Shown here: positions 20,627 through 29,266 of the stretch, one piece after another
Layout: each line of letters begins with the position of its first letter
Position numbering within the stretch: the stretch's first letter is position 1
Source of the DNA: JACVRM01 sp963817375
GTDB lineage: Bacteria > Actinomycetota > Thermoleophilia > Gaiellales > Gaiellaceae
DNA: 64,000 nucleotides
Assembly (NCBI GenBank): GCA_963817375.1
Contig: CAWFOB010000001.1
Span: forward strand, 186,001-250,000
Reading direction: 5' to 3'
Program-made: the position numbers and the translations under genes
The notes under the pieces: model-generated
What the model was told of the DNA's origin: nothing
The model's database searches: none
The model's input: the letters and a program-made list of their open reading frames with translations, nothing else

Positions 20627-21112
20627 TTACGTGTCCCGCTCGACGAGATCGGCCGGGCGGGCCTGCGTGAGCCGCACGAGGTCGGCCGGCGCGATCTGCA
20701 CGAGATGGCGCTCCGAGCCGCCGCCGATCCACACGAGCGGGTACACGAGCAGCCGCCGCTCGATGAGGACCGTCTCCACCTTGCGCAGCGGAAACGGCGC
20801 CACGGCGCCGGGCGTGAAGCCCGTCGCATCCTCGACCTGCTCGGCGCCGGCGACGCGCGCCTTCTTCGCGCCGGCCGCCTCGGCGACGCGCTTGCCGTCG
20901 GCGCGCTTGTCGCCCGGGACCATGGCCAGCACGTAGCGGCCGTCGCACACGAAGACGAGCGACTTGACGATCTGCTCGAGCGTCGTGCCCGCCGCGCGCG
21001 CCGCGTCCTCGGCGGTCGGCGTGTCCATCAGGAACTCCTCGACGCGCCCCTCGGTGCCGGAGTCGCGGAGGACGCGTGCGACCCGCTCGACGGGCTCAGG
21101 GAGCGTGGCCAC
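20627..21112 (-). CDS. YbaK/ProX-type aminoacyl-tRNA deacylase
   Basis: Small editing-type domain that hydrolyses mischarged tRNAs (Cys or Ala on tRNA-Pro in known relatives). The 161 residues show TTLEQIVKSLVFVCDGRYVLAMVPGDKRAD, the conserved lysine in IVKSL, ARVAGAEQVEDATGFTPGAVAPF with the GFTPGxVxPF motif, and VWIGGGSERHLVQIAPADL. The GTG at 21112 overlaps the 3' end of the methyltransferase-like gene. The actual tRNA substrate is unknown. Confidence 0.9.
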   Translation of the reverse strand: MATLPEPVERVARVLRDSGTEGRVEEFLMDTPTAEDAARAAGTTLEQIVKSLVFVCDGRYVLAMVPGDKRADGKRVAEAAGAKKARVAGAEQVEDATGFTPGAVAPFPLRKVETVLIERRLLVYPLVWIGGGSERHLVQIAPADLVRLTQARPADLVERDT

Positions 21113-21530
21113 GCGGCCACGATAACGGGAGGAACCTGTGCGGCGTCCGCCGCCGGTAGTCGTCGTAGCCGGGGAATGTGCGGACGAGCCGACGCTCCTC
21201 CTCGACCGACTTCCGCCACCAGAGCACGGCGAGCGCGGCCACCACGACGAGCGCCGGCAACGAACGAACGAGCGCGACCCCGACAAGGAGGAGCAGGAGC
21301 CCGCCGTACATCGGGTGGCGCGCGTACCGGTACGGCCCCGACGACACCGGCGAGTCACGCCGTTTCGGCTCCGGGAACATCGTGAAGGCCCCGCCGAGGG
21401 CCACCCGCGCCCAGGCGACGATCGCCAGGCCGGCAACCACGAGCGCGATTCCGGCGACCACGAGGACAGTCGGCATCGGGTGCGGCCGGCGGAAGAGGGC
21501 CTGCACCGCGACGATCAGGACGAGCAGCAC
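21096..21530 (-). CDS. Isoprenylcysteine methyltransferase-like membrane protein
   Basis: A 144-residue integral membrane protein with four hydrophobic segments. The C-terminal part shows the ICMT/PEMT-type pattern SSGPYRYARHPMYGGLLLLL followed by EEERRLVRTFPGYDDYRRR, which binds S-adenosylmethionine and the lipid substrate in this family. Substrate unknown; bacterial members are often called just isoprenylcysteine carboxyl methyltransferase family proteins. Start is the first usable codon, a GTG at 21530 that overlaps the end of serA by 16 nt. The in-frame sequence upstream lacks a start. Confidence 0.82.
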   Translation of the reverse strand: MLLVLIVAVQALFRRPHPMPTVLVVAGIALVVAGLAIVAWARVALGGAFTMFPEPKRRDSPVSSGPYRYARHPMYGGLLLLLVGVALVRSLPALVVVAALAVLWWRKSVEEERRLVRTFPGYDDYRRRTPHRFLPLSWPRGHAP

Positions 21531-23125
21531 GAGCTGGGCGACGACCCAGCCGCCGCCTCTACGCCGAGCTCGATGAAGCGGGCGTCGTCGAAGCCCTCCG
21601 CTTGGAGGCGGTCCTGGAGCTCCTTCGGCGCCGGCGAGTCGATCGACAGCGCCATCAGCGCCTTCCCGCCCTGCCGGGTGCGCGAGACGGCCATGTTCGC
21701 GATGTTCACGCCGGCGCCGCCGAAGAGCGTGCCCACGCGGCCGATCACCCCCGGCACGTCGTCGTAGACGAAGAAGACCATCAGCGGGCTCAGCTCCATC
21801 TCGATCCCGAAGCCGAGCGCGGTGACGAGCCAGCCGCGGCCGTCGGTGCCGATCGTCGTGCCCTCGACTGTCGCGTCCGCAACCGTCACGCCGATCAGGT
21901 TGGTGAAGTCGTGCGACGTCCGGCGGCGCTCCTCGCTGACCTCGACGCCGAGCTCGGCGGCGACGAGCGGCGCGTTGACCCAGTTGACCTGGCGGTCGAC
22001 GCGCCCCTGGAAGGCGCCGTTCAGCGCCGAGACGGTCAGCAGGCGCGTATCGCGCTCGGCGAGGCCGCCGTGGTAGGTCAGCTCGATCCGGCCCGATTCG
22101 CCGGCCAGCTCGAACGCGAGCCGGGCGAGCTGCGCCGCCAGCGGGACGAACGGCGCGAGCGCGTCCGCCTCCTCGGGGCTGATGGCGGGGATGTTCACGG
22201 CGTTCGCGACCATGCGGCCCTCGAGCGCGTCCGCCACCTGCTCCGCGACGACGACGCCGGCGCGGTCCTGCGCCTCGGCGGTCGACGCCGCCAGGTGCGG
22301 CGTGACGACGACGTTGTCCAGCTCGAGCAGCGGGCCCGAGTACGGCTCGGTCGCGAAGACGTCGATGGCTGCGCCCGCGACCTTCCCCGACTGGAGCGCG
22401 TCGATCAGCGCTGCCTCGTCGATCAGGTCGCCGCGCGCCGCGTTCACGACGCGGACGCCATCCTGCATGTGCGCGAAGGCCGCGGCGTCGACCGAGCCGC
22501 GCGTCTCGTCGGTGAGCGGGAGGTGGAAGGTGACGAAGTCGGCGACCGCGTAGACGTCCTCGGGCGACGCGGCGCGCTCGACGCCGAGCTCGCCGAAGCG
22601 GCCCGGGGTCACGAACGGGTCGTACGCGACCACCCGCATGCCGAGCCCGAGGGCGCGGCGCGCGACCTGCTGGCCGATGCGGCCGAGGCCGAGGACGCCG
22701 AGCGTCTTCTCGGCGAGCTCGGTACCGCCCCATTTCGAGCGCTCCCAGCGGCCCTGCTTGAGGGCCGCGTGCGCCTGCGGGATGTTGCGTGCGAGCGCGA
22801 CGAGCAGGCCGATGGTGTGCTCGGCGGCCGAGATGACCGTCGACTCGGGCGCGTTGACGACCACGATCCCCCGGCGCGTGGCGGCCGGGACGTCCACGTT
22901 GTCCACGCCGACCCCCGCGCGGCCGATCACCTTGAGCCGCTCCGCGCCGTCGATCAGGCCGGCGTCGAGCTTCGTCGCCGAGCGGATGACGATCGCGTCG
23001 TAGTCACCGAGGCGCTCGGCGAGGTCGAAGTCGCCGTCCTCGTCGACGTCGAAGCGCGCGCGCAGCAGCTCGACGCCGCGCGGGGCGATCGACTCACGGA
23101 CGAGAACGCGCAGACGGTCGCTCAC
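21515..23125 (-). CDS. serA: D-3-phosphoglycerate dehydrogenase
   Basis: First enzyme of serine synthesis, oxidising 3-phosphoglycerate with NAD+. The 536 residues hold the catalytic/Rossmann domain (GRAGVGVDNVDV, LGVLGLGRIGQQVARRA, catalytic Arg in NAARGDLIDE, Glu in FATEPY, His in VVTPHLAAST), the intervening allosteric domain (about 315-450) and a C-terminal ACT domain (DDVPGVIGRVGTLFGGAGVNIANM) for serine feedback. The final SSPSSCCSS is unusual and overlaps the next gene; a TAG one base out of frame right after ELGV suggests the real end may be slightly earlier. The GTG start overlaps the aminotransferase stop (GTGA). Confidence 0.94.
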   Translation of the reverse strand: MSDRLRVLVRESIAPRGVELLRARFDVDEDGDFDLAERLGDYDAIVIRSATKLDAGLIDGAERLKVIGRAGVGVDNVDVPAATRRGIVVVNAPESTVISAAEHTIGLLVALARNIPQAHAALKQGRWERSKWGGTELAEKTLGVLGLGRIGQQVARRALGLGMRVVAYDPFVTPGRFGELGVERAASPEDVYAVADFVTFHLPLTDETRGSVDAAAFAHMQDGVRVVNAARGDLIDEAALIDALQSGKVAGAAIDVFATEPYSGPLLELDNVVVTPHLAASTAEAQDRAGVVVAEQVADALEGRMVANAVNIPAISPEEADALAPFVPLAAQLARLAFELAGESGRIELTYHGGLAERDTRLLTVSALNGAFQGRVDRQVNWVNAPLVAAELGVEVSEERRRTSHDFTNLIGVTVADATVEGTTIGTDGRGWLVTALGFGIEMELSPLMVFFVYDDVPGVIGRVGTLFGGAGVNIANMAVSRTRQGGKALMALSIDSPAPKELQDRLQAEGFDDARFIELGVEAAAGSSPSSCCSS

Positions 23126-24268
23126 ACGCGGCTGTGCTCGAACGTCTCGAGCGCGCGGGCCGGGCCGGCGCCGCGCTCGATGTCCGCACCGGCCTCGGCG
23201 AGTGCCAGCTCGAGGGCGGCAAGGCCCGTGACGACATCGAAGATGTCGACGTAGCCGATGTGGCCGATACGCACGATCTTGCCGCGCAGCTCGCCCTGGC
23301 CGCCGGCAAGCGTGACGCCCATCTGCTTGCGGACCGTGGACGAGATCTCCTGGCCGTCGATGCCCTCGGGCATGCGGATGGCGGTGACGACCGACGAGCG
23401 GTCCTCGTCGGGCGAGAAGAGGTCGAGGCCCATCGCCTTGGCGCCGGCGCGGCAGGCGCGCCCGAGGCGCACGTGGCGGTCGTAGGTCTCCTCGAGGCCC
23501 GTCGCGAGGATCATCCCCAGCGCGACGTTGAGGGCGATGACCAGCGAGACGGCGGGCGTGTACGCCGCATCCGGCTTCGCCTGGGCCTTCCGGTAGCGCT
23601 CCCAGTCGAGGTAGAAGCGGGGCGAGGTCGACTTCGACGCGGCCTCCGCGGCCGCGCCCGAGACGGACACCATGGCGAGGCCCGGCGGCGTCATCAGCGC
23701 CTTCTGCGAGCCGGTCGCGACCACGTCGATCCCCCACTCCTCGGTCTCGATCGGGCACGGCGCCGAGGCTGGAGACGGCGTCGACGATCGACAGCGCGCC
23801 GGCCTCCCTGGTGACTGCCGCGAGCGCCTCGACGTCGCAGACGACGCCGGTCGAGGTCTCGGAGTGGGTCAGGAAGACGGCCTTCGCGCCGCCGAGCTCG
23901 CGCAGCCGCGCGGCGAGGTCGTCCGGCGACGGCGTCTCGCCCCAGGGGTAGCGGATGACGTCGGCGTCGAGCCCGTAGGCGGTCGTCATCGAGACCCAGC
24001 GCTCGCCGAAGTTGCCGGCAGAGACCACGACGACGCGGTCGCCGGGCGAGCAGGCGTTCGCCACTGCCGACTCCATCGCGGCGGTGCCCGAAGCGGTCAT
24101 CAGGACGACGTCGTCGCTGGTGCGGAAGACCTGCTGCAGGCGTCCGAGGACCTCGCTCAGCACCGCGCGGTACTCGGCCGTGCGGTGGCCGATCATCGGC
24201 TCCGATCCGGCGGCGAGCACCTCGGGCGGCACCGGTGTCGGGCCAGGGGTCAGCAGGTAGCGCTTCAC
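23122..24268 (-). CDS. Serine-glyoxylate/alanine-glyoxylate-type class V aminotransferase (frameshift)
   Basis: PLP enzyme of the phosphoserine/serine-glyoxylate aminotransferase group; directly before serA it may supply or use serine. The N-terminal half (MKRYLLTPGPTPVPPEVL..., SGTAAMESAVAN, HSETSTGV, SIVDAVSSLGA) and the C-terminal half (IDVVATGSQKALMTPPG with the PLP lysine, FYLDWERYRK, IGHIGYVDIFDV) lie in different frames. The switch is at 23760-23775, after SSLGA and before IETEEWGID. Inserting GC into GGCGCC restores a continuous protein of about 382 residues, the family length. The GTG at 24268 starts the typical TPGPT block. Some homologues are hydrogenase or phosphonate enzymes; the serA linkage favours serine metabolism. 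Confidence 0.88.
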
Positions 24269-24304
24269 GGGCGTCTTACGGTACCCGCGCCGTAGGCTTG
24301 CGCC

Positions 24305-24917
24305 GTGGAGGCGCTGCTCGCGTTCGCCGCCGCGCTGCTCGCGCTGCGCCTCGCCGGATCGCTCGCCGGGCGCTGGCGCGCGCGAAGGCGGCCGGAGCTC
24401 CTCGGCCTGGGCCTGCTCGCTGTTCGCGTACGCCGTCGCCGCGGCTGCGCTCGCGTGGGGCGCGTCCTACGGCTGGGGCACGCCGGCGTTCCGCGTCTAC
24501 TACCTCGCCGGCGGCCTGCTGACTGCGCCGCTGCTCGGCGTCGGCTCGCTGCTCCTGTGGGGCCGCCGCTGGGCCGCGCCGGTCGGCCTCGTCTACGTCG
24601 GGTTGGCGGTGGGCGTCGCGCTGGCGATGCCGGTGACCGGCCACATCTCGGGCCATTCGATCCCGCAGGCGCAGGACCACCTCGACTTCTTCCCCGCCCG
24701 GTTCCTCGCGATCGTCGCCAACTCGCTCGGCACGCTCGCCGTCGTCGGCGTCGCCCTGCTGACGATCCGCCGGCGGCCGCGGGGGAACGCGTTGATCATC
24801 GCCGGCGTCGGCGTGGCGGCCGTCGGCAGCGCGCTCGCGGGGCTCGGCGTGTCCGGGACCGCGGCGTTCGTGGCCGTCGCCGTGGCCCTGCTCTACGCCG
24901 GGATCGTCCTCGCGTGA
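24305..24917 (+). CDS. Hypothetical multi-pass membrane protein (frameshift)
   Basis: I do not recognise a named family. The first 30 residues (MEALLAFAAALLALRLAGSLAGRWRARRR) are a hydrophobic segment and a basic stretch. The frame then changes near 24395-24415 and continues as SAWACSLFAYAVAAAALAWGASYGWG, with YYLAGGLLTAPLLGVGSLLL, HISGHSIPQAQDHLDFFPAR and two more helices to the stop at 24917. The joined protein has about 204 residues and six or seven membrane segments. The sequence of hydrophobic blocks across the two frames shows that this is one gene. It diverges from the aminotransferase and is followed 12 bp later by a cNMP-binding protein on the same strand. Confidence 0.65.
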
Positions 24918-24929
24918 TAAGAGAGGAAC

Positions 24930-25349
24930 GTGGCCGTCGCCGAACGTGTCGAGCAGCTTCGCTCCAGCGATCTCTTCGCCGATCTCGACGATGACGCGCT
25001 CGCGCGCGTCGCGTCCGAGGCCACGGTGTACGAGGCGCCTGCGGACACGGTCCTGATCGAATCCGGCGTCCCGGCCTCCGGCCTGTTCGTCGTCGTGGAC
25101 GGCACGGTCGCCGTCGACACGCACGATGGGCGCGAGCACCAGCTCGGCCCAGGCCAGGCGTTCGGCGAGCTCTCGCTGCTCGCGGGCACGCAGCGGACGG
25201 GCCGCGTGTGGGCGAAGACGGACGTTCGCGCACTCGCGCTCGACCGCGCCGAGTTCGAGGAGATCCTCGAGACGGAGCCGGCGGTGGCGCGCGCGCTGCT
25301 GCGGGTGCTGGCCAGGCGCCTCGTCGAGGCGCAGGCCTCGCGCCGCTAG
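24930..25349 (+). CDS. Stand-alone cyclic-nucleotide-binding-domain protein
   Basis: A 139-residue protein made almost wholly of one cNMP-binding (CAP_ED) beta-barrel. It starts VEQLRSSDLFADLDDDAL, has DTVLIESGVPASGLFVVVDGTV and the phosphate-binding cassette with GQAFGELSLLAG, where the Arg usually following is in TQRTGRVW. No helix-turn-helix follows, so it is not a Crp regulator by itself. The GTG start follows a GAGAGGAA ribosome site. Its stop faces the DUF4032 gene. A second stand-alone cNMP protein lies at 28074-28496, at the other end of the neighbouring opposite-strand unit. Confidence 0.86.
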   Translation: MAVAERVEQLRSSDLFADLDDDALARVASEATVYEAPADTVLIESGVPASGLFVVVDGTVAVDTHDGREHQLGPGQAFGELSLLAGTQRTGRVWAKTDVRALALDRAEFEEILETEPAVARALLRVLARRLVEAQASRR

Positions 25350-25351
25350 CC

Positions 25352-26581
25352 CTAGGTCTCCAGGAACGCCGTGCGCTCGTCCGGCTCCTCCCGGAGCACG
25401 TTCGCGATGTAGTCGTTCACGGCGTCGCGCATCGCGACCGGCTTGCCGGCCGCTTCGGACATGTACCAGCGGTGGTCGAGCAGCTCGTGGAACACCTCGG
25501 CCGCGGCGCGCTTCCCGCGCAGCTCCTGCGGGACGGCGACGACCGACGGCTCGAAGACCTCGCTCAGCCAGCGTCCGGCGAGCGCGGCGTCGGAGATCGG
25601 CGGCTCGCCCTTGCGCTCGAGCGACGCCCGGTAGGACGAGATGTCGGCGAGGAGCCGCCTGGCCTGGTTCTCCTGGGCATCCAGCCCCGTGAGCCGGAGC
25701 AGCCGCCGCCGGTGGAATCCCGCCTCCACGCGCCCCGACGGAATGCGGAGCTGGTAGCCGGTCGGCGTCTTCACGAGCTCGATCTCGGCGGCCTCGAAGC
25801 CCAGCTCGTGCAGCTCCTCGAGCCGCTTCTCCAGGCGGCCTGAGTCGTCGAAGTCGAAGACCTCCTCGGCGGTGAGCTCCTCCCAGAGCCGCTCGTACGC
25901 GGCCACGACGGACTCGGCCAGGTCGGCCGGGTCGCGGTCGTCGGCCCAGCCGAACTCCACCGAGACGTCGAGGAAGTCGTGGGCGAGGTTCTCGAACGCG
26001 ATCTCGAGGTCGTACCGGCGCTGGCCGTCGGAGAGCCGCGGCTGGAGCTCGCCGGTCTCGACGTCCACGACGTAGGCGGCCAGCGCACCGGCATCGCGGC
26101 GGAAGAGCGCGTTGTTGAGCGAGCAGTCGCCCCAGAAGAAGCCGGCCAGGTGCAGCCTGACGAGGAGGCTCGCCAGCGCGTCGAGGAGGAGCTCCTCCGG
26201 CTCCTCGAGGCCGCCCCGGCCGAGCACGATCCGGAACGGGAGCGAGTACTCGAGGTACCGCGTGATCAGCACGGCCGGCAGCTCCTGGGCGTCCGGCCCG
26301 CGCCGGTCGCCCACGACGGCGACCGGCCGGACGGCGGGCACGCTGGTGCCTTCGAGGTGGCCGAGCAGCCGGTACTCGCGCTGTGCGATCGCGTCCGGGA
26401 GCTCCTTGAGGGCGTAGTAGGCGCCGCCCACCTCGACGAAGCGCACGACGTGGCGGCCGACGCCGCGCTCGAGCTCGACCAGGTTGTCGGAGGTCCAGGA
26501 CTCGAGCTCCTCGTCCCACGGCAGCGCGAGAAAGCGCGAGTCGAGCGCGCGGCCGATCAGCCGATACGTGGCGGTGGTCAG
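25352..26581 (-). CDS. DUF4032 protein with a kinase-like core
   Basis: Actinobacterial DUF4032 family. The middle contains a kinase-like arrangement: a lysine in YYALKELPDA, the catalytic-loop-like HLAGFFWGDCSLNNALF near residue 145 (D and N as in HxD....N) and VVDVETGEL as a DFG-like metal site. This suggests a small-molecule or protein kinase fold like Bud32/LpxP-type enzymes; activity is unproven. The last 150 residues are a helical DUF4032 tail. The first ATG/GTG/TTG in frame is the GTG at 26446, but the 45 codons before it encode a well-conserved-looking start (TYRLIGRALDSRFLALPWDEE) and reach a CTG at 26581 that overlaps the upstream stop as CTGA. I chose that CTG. Confidence 0.8.
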   Translation of the reverse strand: MTTATYRLIGRALDSRFLALPWDEELESWTSDNLVELERGVGRHVVRFVEVGGAYYALKELPDAIAQREYRLLGHLEGTSVPAVRPVAVVGDRRGPDAQELPAVLITRYLEYSLPFRIVLGRGGLEEPEELLLDALASLLVRLHLAGFFWGDCSLNNALFRRDAGALAAYVVDVETGELQPRLSDGQRRYDLEIAFENLAHDFLDVSVEFGWADDRDPADLAESVVAAYERLWEELTAEEVFDFDDSGRLEKRLEELHELGFEAAEIELVKTPTGYQLRIPSGRVEAGFHRRRLLRLTGLDAQENQARRLLADISSYRASLERKGEPPISDAALAGRWLSEVFEPSVVAVPQELRGKRAAAEVFHELLDHRWYMSEAAGKPVAMRDAVNDYIANVLREEPDERTAFLET

Positions 26582-28086
26582 ACCGCGGCGCGCACGAGCG
26601 CCGAGAGCGCGTGCTCGAGCTCCGCGCGGTTGTCGTCGGTCTCGTAGACGTGGAGCGGATGCGGCGCCAGCTGATGCTCGGTGACGTTCCCGCCGCGTCG
26701 GAGGTAGAGGACGGGCGCGATCGAGGCGTCCGGCGCGAGCTCGACGACGGCGGCGACGGCATCGGGCCCGGCGGCGTCGACGAACGACGCGAGCGGCTCG
26801 TAGCCCTCGTCGCGCGGGCCGTCCTCGAACGAGACGACGCGGGCCAGGTAGCCGCGCTGCACCCAGAGCTCGGGCGAGTGCGTCAGCTCCTCGAGCAGGA
26901 ACGGGACGAGCCGGCCGGGCTCGATTGCGGCTCGCTCGCGAGGCATGGAGAAGTGCCGCTCCGCGATGCGCTGCGCGACGAGGCGCGCGTTGTAGCGGAA
27001 CCCGTTCACCGAGGTCGACTGGCCGGCGCGCTCGACCTTCAGCAGCCCGGCCGCGCCGCCGGAGGCGTTCCCGGCGAAGTAGACCCCCGGCGCGGAGATG
27101 CTCTCCCAGAACGGCGTCAGGGCGGGAATGCGGCCGTCGCTGACCGTTGCGACCCCGAGCTCGGGCAGGTCGTTGAGTGGCGTCCTGAACCCCGTGGCGA
27201 TGATCACGTCGTCGGCCTCGATCGAGAGCGGGCCCGGCTTCGCGGTGCCCTGGGCCACGACGCGGAAAGCGCCGTCCGCGCGGTCGACCCGCTCGATCGC
27301 CGCGTCGAGGACGTACGCGCCGCCGAGCCCGCGCGCGTACTCGTCGAACGGCTGCAGGTAGCGCGTGCGGATCGGCAGCAGCGCGAGCGACGACGTGTTG
27401 ACCGGCCTAGGCGACAGCATCACCACCTCGCGCGCCCAGGGCAGCAGCCCGTTCGCGATCTCGAAGCCCGAGTTGCGCTTGCCGATGATGGCGACGCGGC
27501 GGCCCTCGTACTCGCGAGGCGGCCGCGTCTCCGCGTAGTGCGGGACCTGGTCGAAGCCGGGCACCTTCGGCTTCCACGGCTCGGTGACGCCGACGGCGAA
27601 GACGGCGGCGCGGCAGCGGTACTCGCCGTCCGAGGTGCCGAGCACGAGCGTGCCGTCGTCCTCGCGCCGCGTCGACTCCCAGCGGCAGCCGTAGCGGACG
27701 CGGACGGCCGCCCGCTCGGCGAAGGCCTGGAGGGCCATGTGCATCTCGGCCCGTGACGGGACGTCGAACGAGCGGTCCATGAACTCGGGGACGAGGCCGC
27801 GGGCCCCCTCCTCCTCGGCCAGCAGGCTGTTGTGGTCGTAACGCTCGTAGTCGCGCGAGGTGCGCTCGAACGGCGCCGACGGCTTCGTCGGGCTGATCAG
27901 GCGCTCGAAGATCGGCATGCGCGCGAACATCCCGCCCGGCGCCTCGTCGGCCGAGATCGCCGCGTGGTCGATGCCCAGGCGGTCGAGGCAGTACGCGGTT
28001 TGCAGCCCACCGGGGCCGCTGCCGACGACGACGACCCCGTAGTCGCCCGGCGGGAACGGCTGCTCGCCGCCCTCTAGCCCTGCCAC
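26578..28086 (-). CDS. FAD/NAD(P)-dependent oxidoreductase with extra C-terminal domain
   Basis: Flavoprotein of the Trx-reductase/flavin monooxygenase type. The FAD motif VVVGSGPGGLQTAYCLDRLG begins near residue 20, the NAD(P) motif is VAIIGKRNSGFEIANGL near 175, and an ATGFRTP motif closes the fold near 290. After about residue 370 comes a 130-residue extra domain (from ERAAIEPGRLVPFLLEELT to the end) that I cannot assign. The start must precede the FAD motif; the only codon that does is the GTG at 28086, overlapping the upstream cNMP gene by 13 nt. It forms one minus-strand unit with that gene and DUF4032. Substrate unknown. Confidence 0.85.
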   Translation of the reverse strand: MAGLEGGEQPFPPGDYGVVVVGSGPGGLQTAYCLDRLGIDHAAISADEAPGGMFARMPIFERLISPTKPSAPFERTSRDYERYDHNSLLAEEEGARGLVPEFMDRSFDVPSRAEMHMALQAFAERAAVRVRYGCRWESTRREDDGTLVLGTSDGEYRCRAAVFAVGVTEPWKPKVPGFDQVPHYAETRPPREYEGRRVAIIGKRNSGFEIANGLLPWAREVVMLSPRPVNTSSLALLPIRTRYLQPFDEYARGLGGAYVLDAAIERVDRADGAFRVVAQGTAKPGPLSIEADDVIIATGFRTPLNDLPELGVATVSDGRIPALTPFWESISAPGVYFAGNASGGAAGLLKVERAGQSTSVNGFRYNARLVAQRIAERHFSMPRERAAIEPGRLVPFLLEELTHSPELWVQRGYLARVVSFEDGPRDEGYEPLASFVDAAGPDAVAAVVELAPDASIAPVLYLRRGGNVTEHQLAPHPLHVYETDDNRAELEHALSALVRAAV

Positions 28087-28496
28087 GTGTTGGCGATCCT
28101 GAGCCGCCGCGCCTCGTCCTGGAGCATCCGGAGCATCACCGTCGGGTGCTCGAGCAGGAACGGCTCCACTTCGGGGCCGGCCAGCGTGAAGCAGCGGAGC
28201 AGGGTCGTCGCCATCACGTCGGCGGCCGGCGGCTGCCCGGTGAGGACGGAGATCTCGCCGAAGAAGTCGCCGCGGCCGAGCGTCGCCAGCGTACGGCCGT
28301 CGATCGAGACGCTCGCCTCGCCGTCGCGGATCACGTAGAAGGCCGCCCCGGACAGGTCCCGCCGGAGCACGCGGCTCTCGGGCGGGAACGCCACCTCGTT
28401 CAGCGTGTGGGCGACACTCTCGAGCGCCGGCAGGGACAGATCGGCGAAGAGCGCGAGGCGCCCGAGGACGGTAACGGTCTCCTCGCTCGCTGCCAT
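28074..28496 (-). CDS. Cyclic-nucleotide-binding-domain protein
   Basis: A 140-residue single cNMP-binding domain: TVTVLGRLALFADLSLPALES, SGAAFYVIRDGEASVSID, the cassette GRGDFFGEISVLTGQPPAADV, and an amphipathic end. As in the protein at 24930, there is no DNA-binding domain. It is the first gene of the unit cNMP-oxidoreductase-DUF4032. The ATG at 28496 is preferred to an upstream TTG at 28505. An inverted repeat lies just upstream at 28531-28561 and may control the unit. Confidence 0.86.
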   Translation of the reverse strand: MAASEETVTVLGRLALFADLSLPALESVAHTLNEVAFPPESRVLRRDLSGAAFYVIRDGEASVSIDGRTLATLGRGDFFGEISVLTGQPPAADVMATTLLRCFTLAGPEVEPFLLEHPTVMLRMLQDEARRLRIANTWQG

Positions 28497-28530
28497 CGAA
28501 GGCAAACCTTACGGTCTCCGAACAAACCCG

Positions 28531-28561
28531 GTTCGGGAGCGTTCGTCTAACCTTCCCGAAC
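28531..28561. promoter_or_regulatory. Inverted repeat in a divergent promoter region (possible operator)
   Basis: Arms GTTCGGGA and TCCCGAAC separated by 15 bp, in the 169-bp gap between the divergent cNMP gene and the secreted protein gene. CCGG/CCGG blocks extend it outward. The site could be an operator or an RNA hairpin in the leader of the plus-strand gene; no regulator is identified. Confidence 0.45.
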
Positions 28562-28665
28562 GAGAACAACCGGGAGTGGTGTGCGCGGGGGCGCCGCTAC
28601 TCCGACTCGCCGGCTGCGGCCCCACTTGTGCCGGCGCATCCCTGTTCCCGACCTGGGGAGTTTGT

Positions 28666-29181
28666 GTGAAGAGAGCAATCCTCTCGCTGCTTGCTGTTGC
28701 TGCCGTTGCGGCGGCCCTGGTGGGCGGCGTCACAACAGCGAGGGCAAACCCGACCCTCGACGACATCAGCGCCTACCGTCACCTGACCTGGAAGTGGCAG
28801 CGCCTCATGGGTATGCGGCTCACGACGAGCCACGTCCAGGAGCGCAAGGCCGGCGTGGCGTACCGCACATGGATTCGCGACCTCTGGTACAAGCGGGCGC
28901 ACACCGCGTGGCGGCATGCCCAGAACCCGCCCCACGAGGCGGCCTGGAAGTGCATCCACCGGTACGAGGGAGCCTGGACCGACTCGGGCGCGCCCTACTA
29001 CGGCGGGTTGCAGATGGACCTGTCCTTCCAGCGGAGCTACGGCGCCGATCTCCTGCGCCACAAGGGCACCGCCGACCACTGGACGGCAATCGAGCAGATG
29101 TGGGTCGCCGAGCGCGCCTACCGCTCGGGCCGGGGCTTCTACCCCTGGCCGAACACCGCCCGCTCCTGCGGCCTGCTCTAA
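28666..29181 (+). CDS. Secreted transglycosylase/Rpf-like domain protein
   Basis: A 171-residue exported protein. The signal peptide is KRAILSLLAVAAVAAALVGG with likely cleavage after TTARA. After a helical spacer the last 75 residues (WKCIHRYEGAWTDSG, YYGGLQMDLSFQRSYG, IEQMWVAERAYRSGRGFYPW, TARSCGLL) look like the lysozyme/Rpf-like transglycosylase domain, with the glutamate of HRYEGAW in the catalytic position and two cysteines able to form a disulfide. It probably trims peptidoglycan. The GTG at 28666 follows a GGGGAG ribosome site at the right distance. Assignment to the Rpf-like group is by pattern only. Confidence 0.75.
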   Translation: MKRAILSLLAVAAVAAALVGGVTTARANPTLDDISAYRHLTWKWQRLMGMRLTTSHVQERKAGVAYRTWIRDLWYKRAHTAWRHAQNPPHEAAWKCIHRYEGAWTDSGAPYYGGLQMDLSFQRSYGADLLRHKGTADHWTAIEQMWVAERAYRSGRGFYPWPNTARSCGLL

Positions 29182-29196
29182 CGAGGCGGACGGCCC

Positions 29197-29256
29197 TGGG
29201 GCTGTCCCATGCGCCTGCGGAATCCTTCCGGGTTCGGGGCGTGTGGGAGAGCCCCA
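29197..29256 (+). terminator. Long imperfect hairpin after the transglycosylase-like gene
   Basis: Outer arms TGGGGCT and AGCCCCA with further partial pairing (CCCATGCGC with GCGTGTGGG) around a loop of about 24 nt. It lies between two convergent genes and may end the plus-strand message, though only a short T run follows. Confidence 0.4.
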
Positions 29257-29266
29257 AGCCGTTTGA

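Noticed and set aside
28500..28665. A ydaO-type (c-di-AMP) riboswitch in front of the cell-wall hydrolase-like gene
   Set aside because: The position is right for actinobacterial Rpf genes, but the conserved motifs of this riboswitch could not be found; only an inverted repeat is visible.
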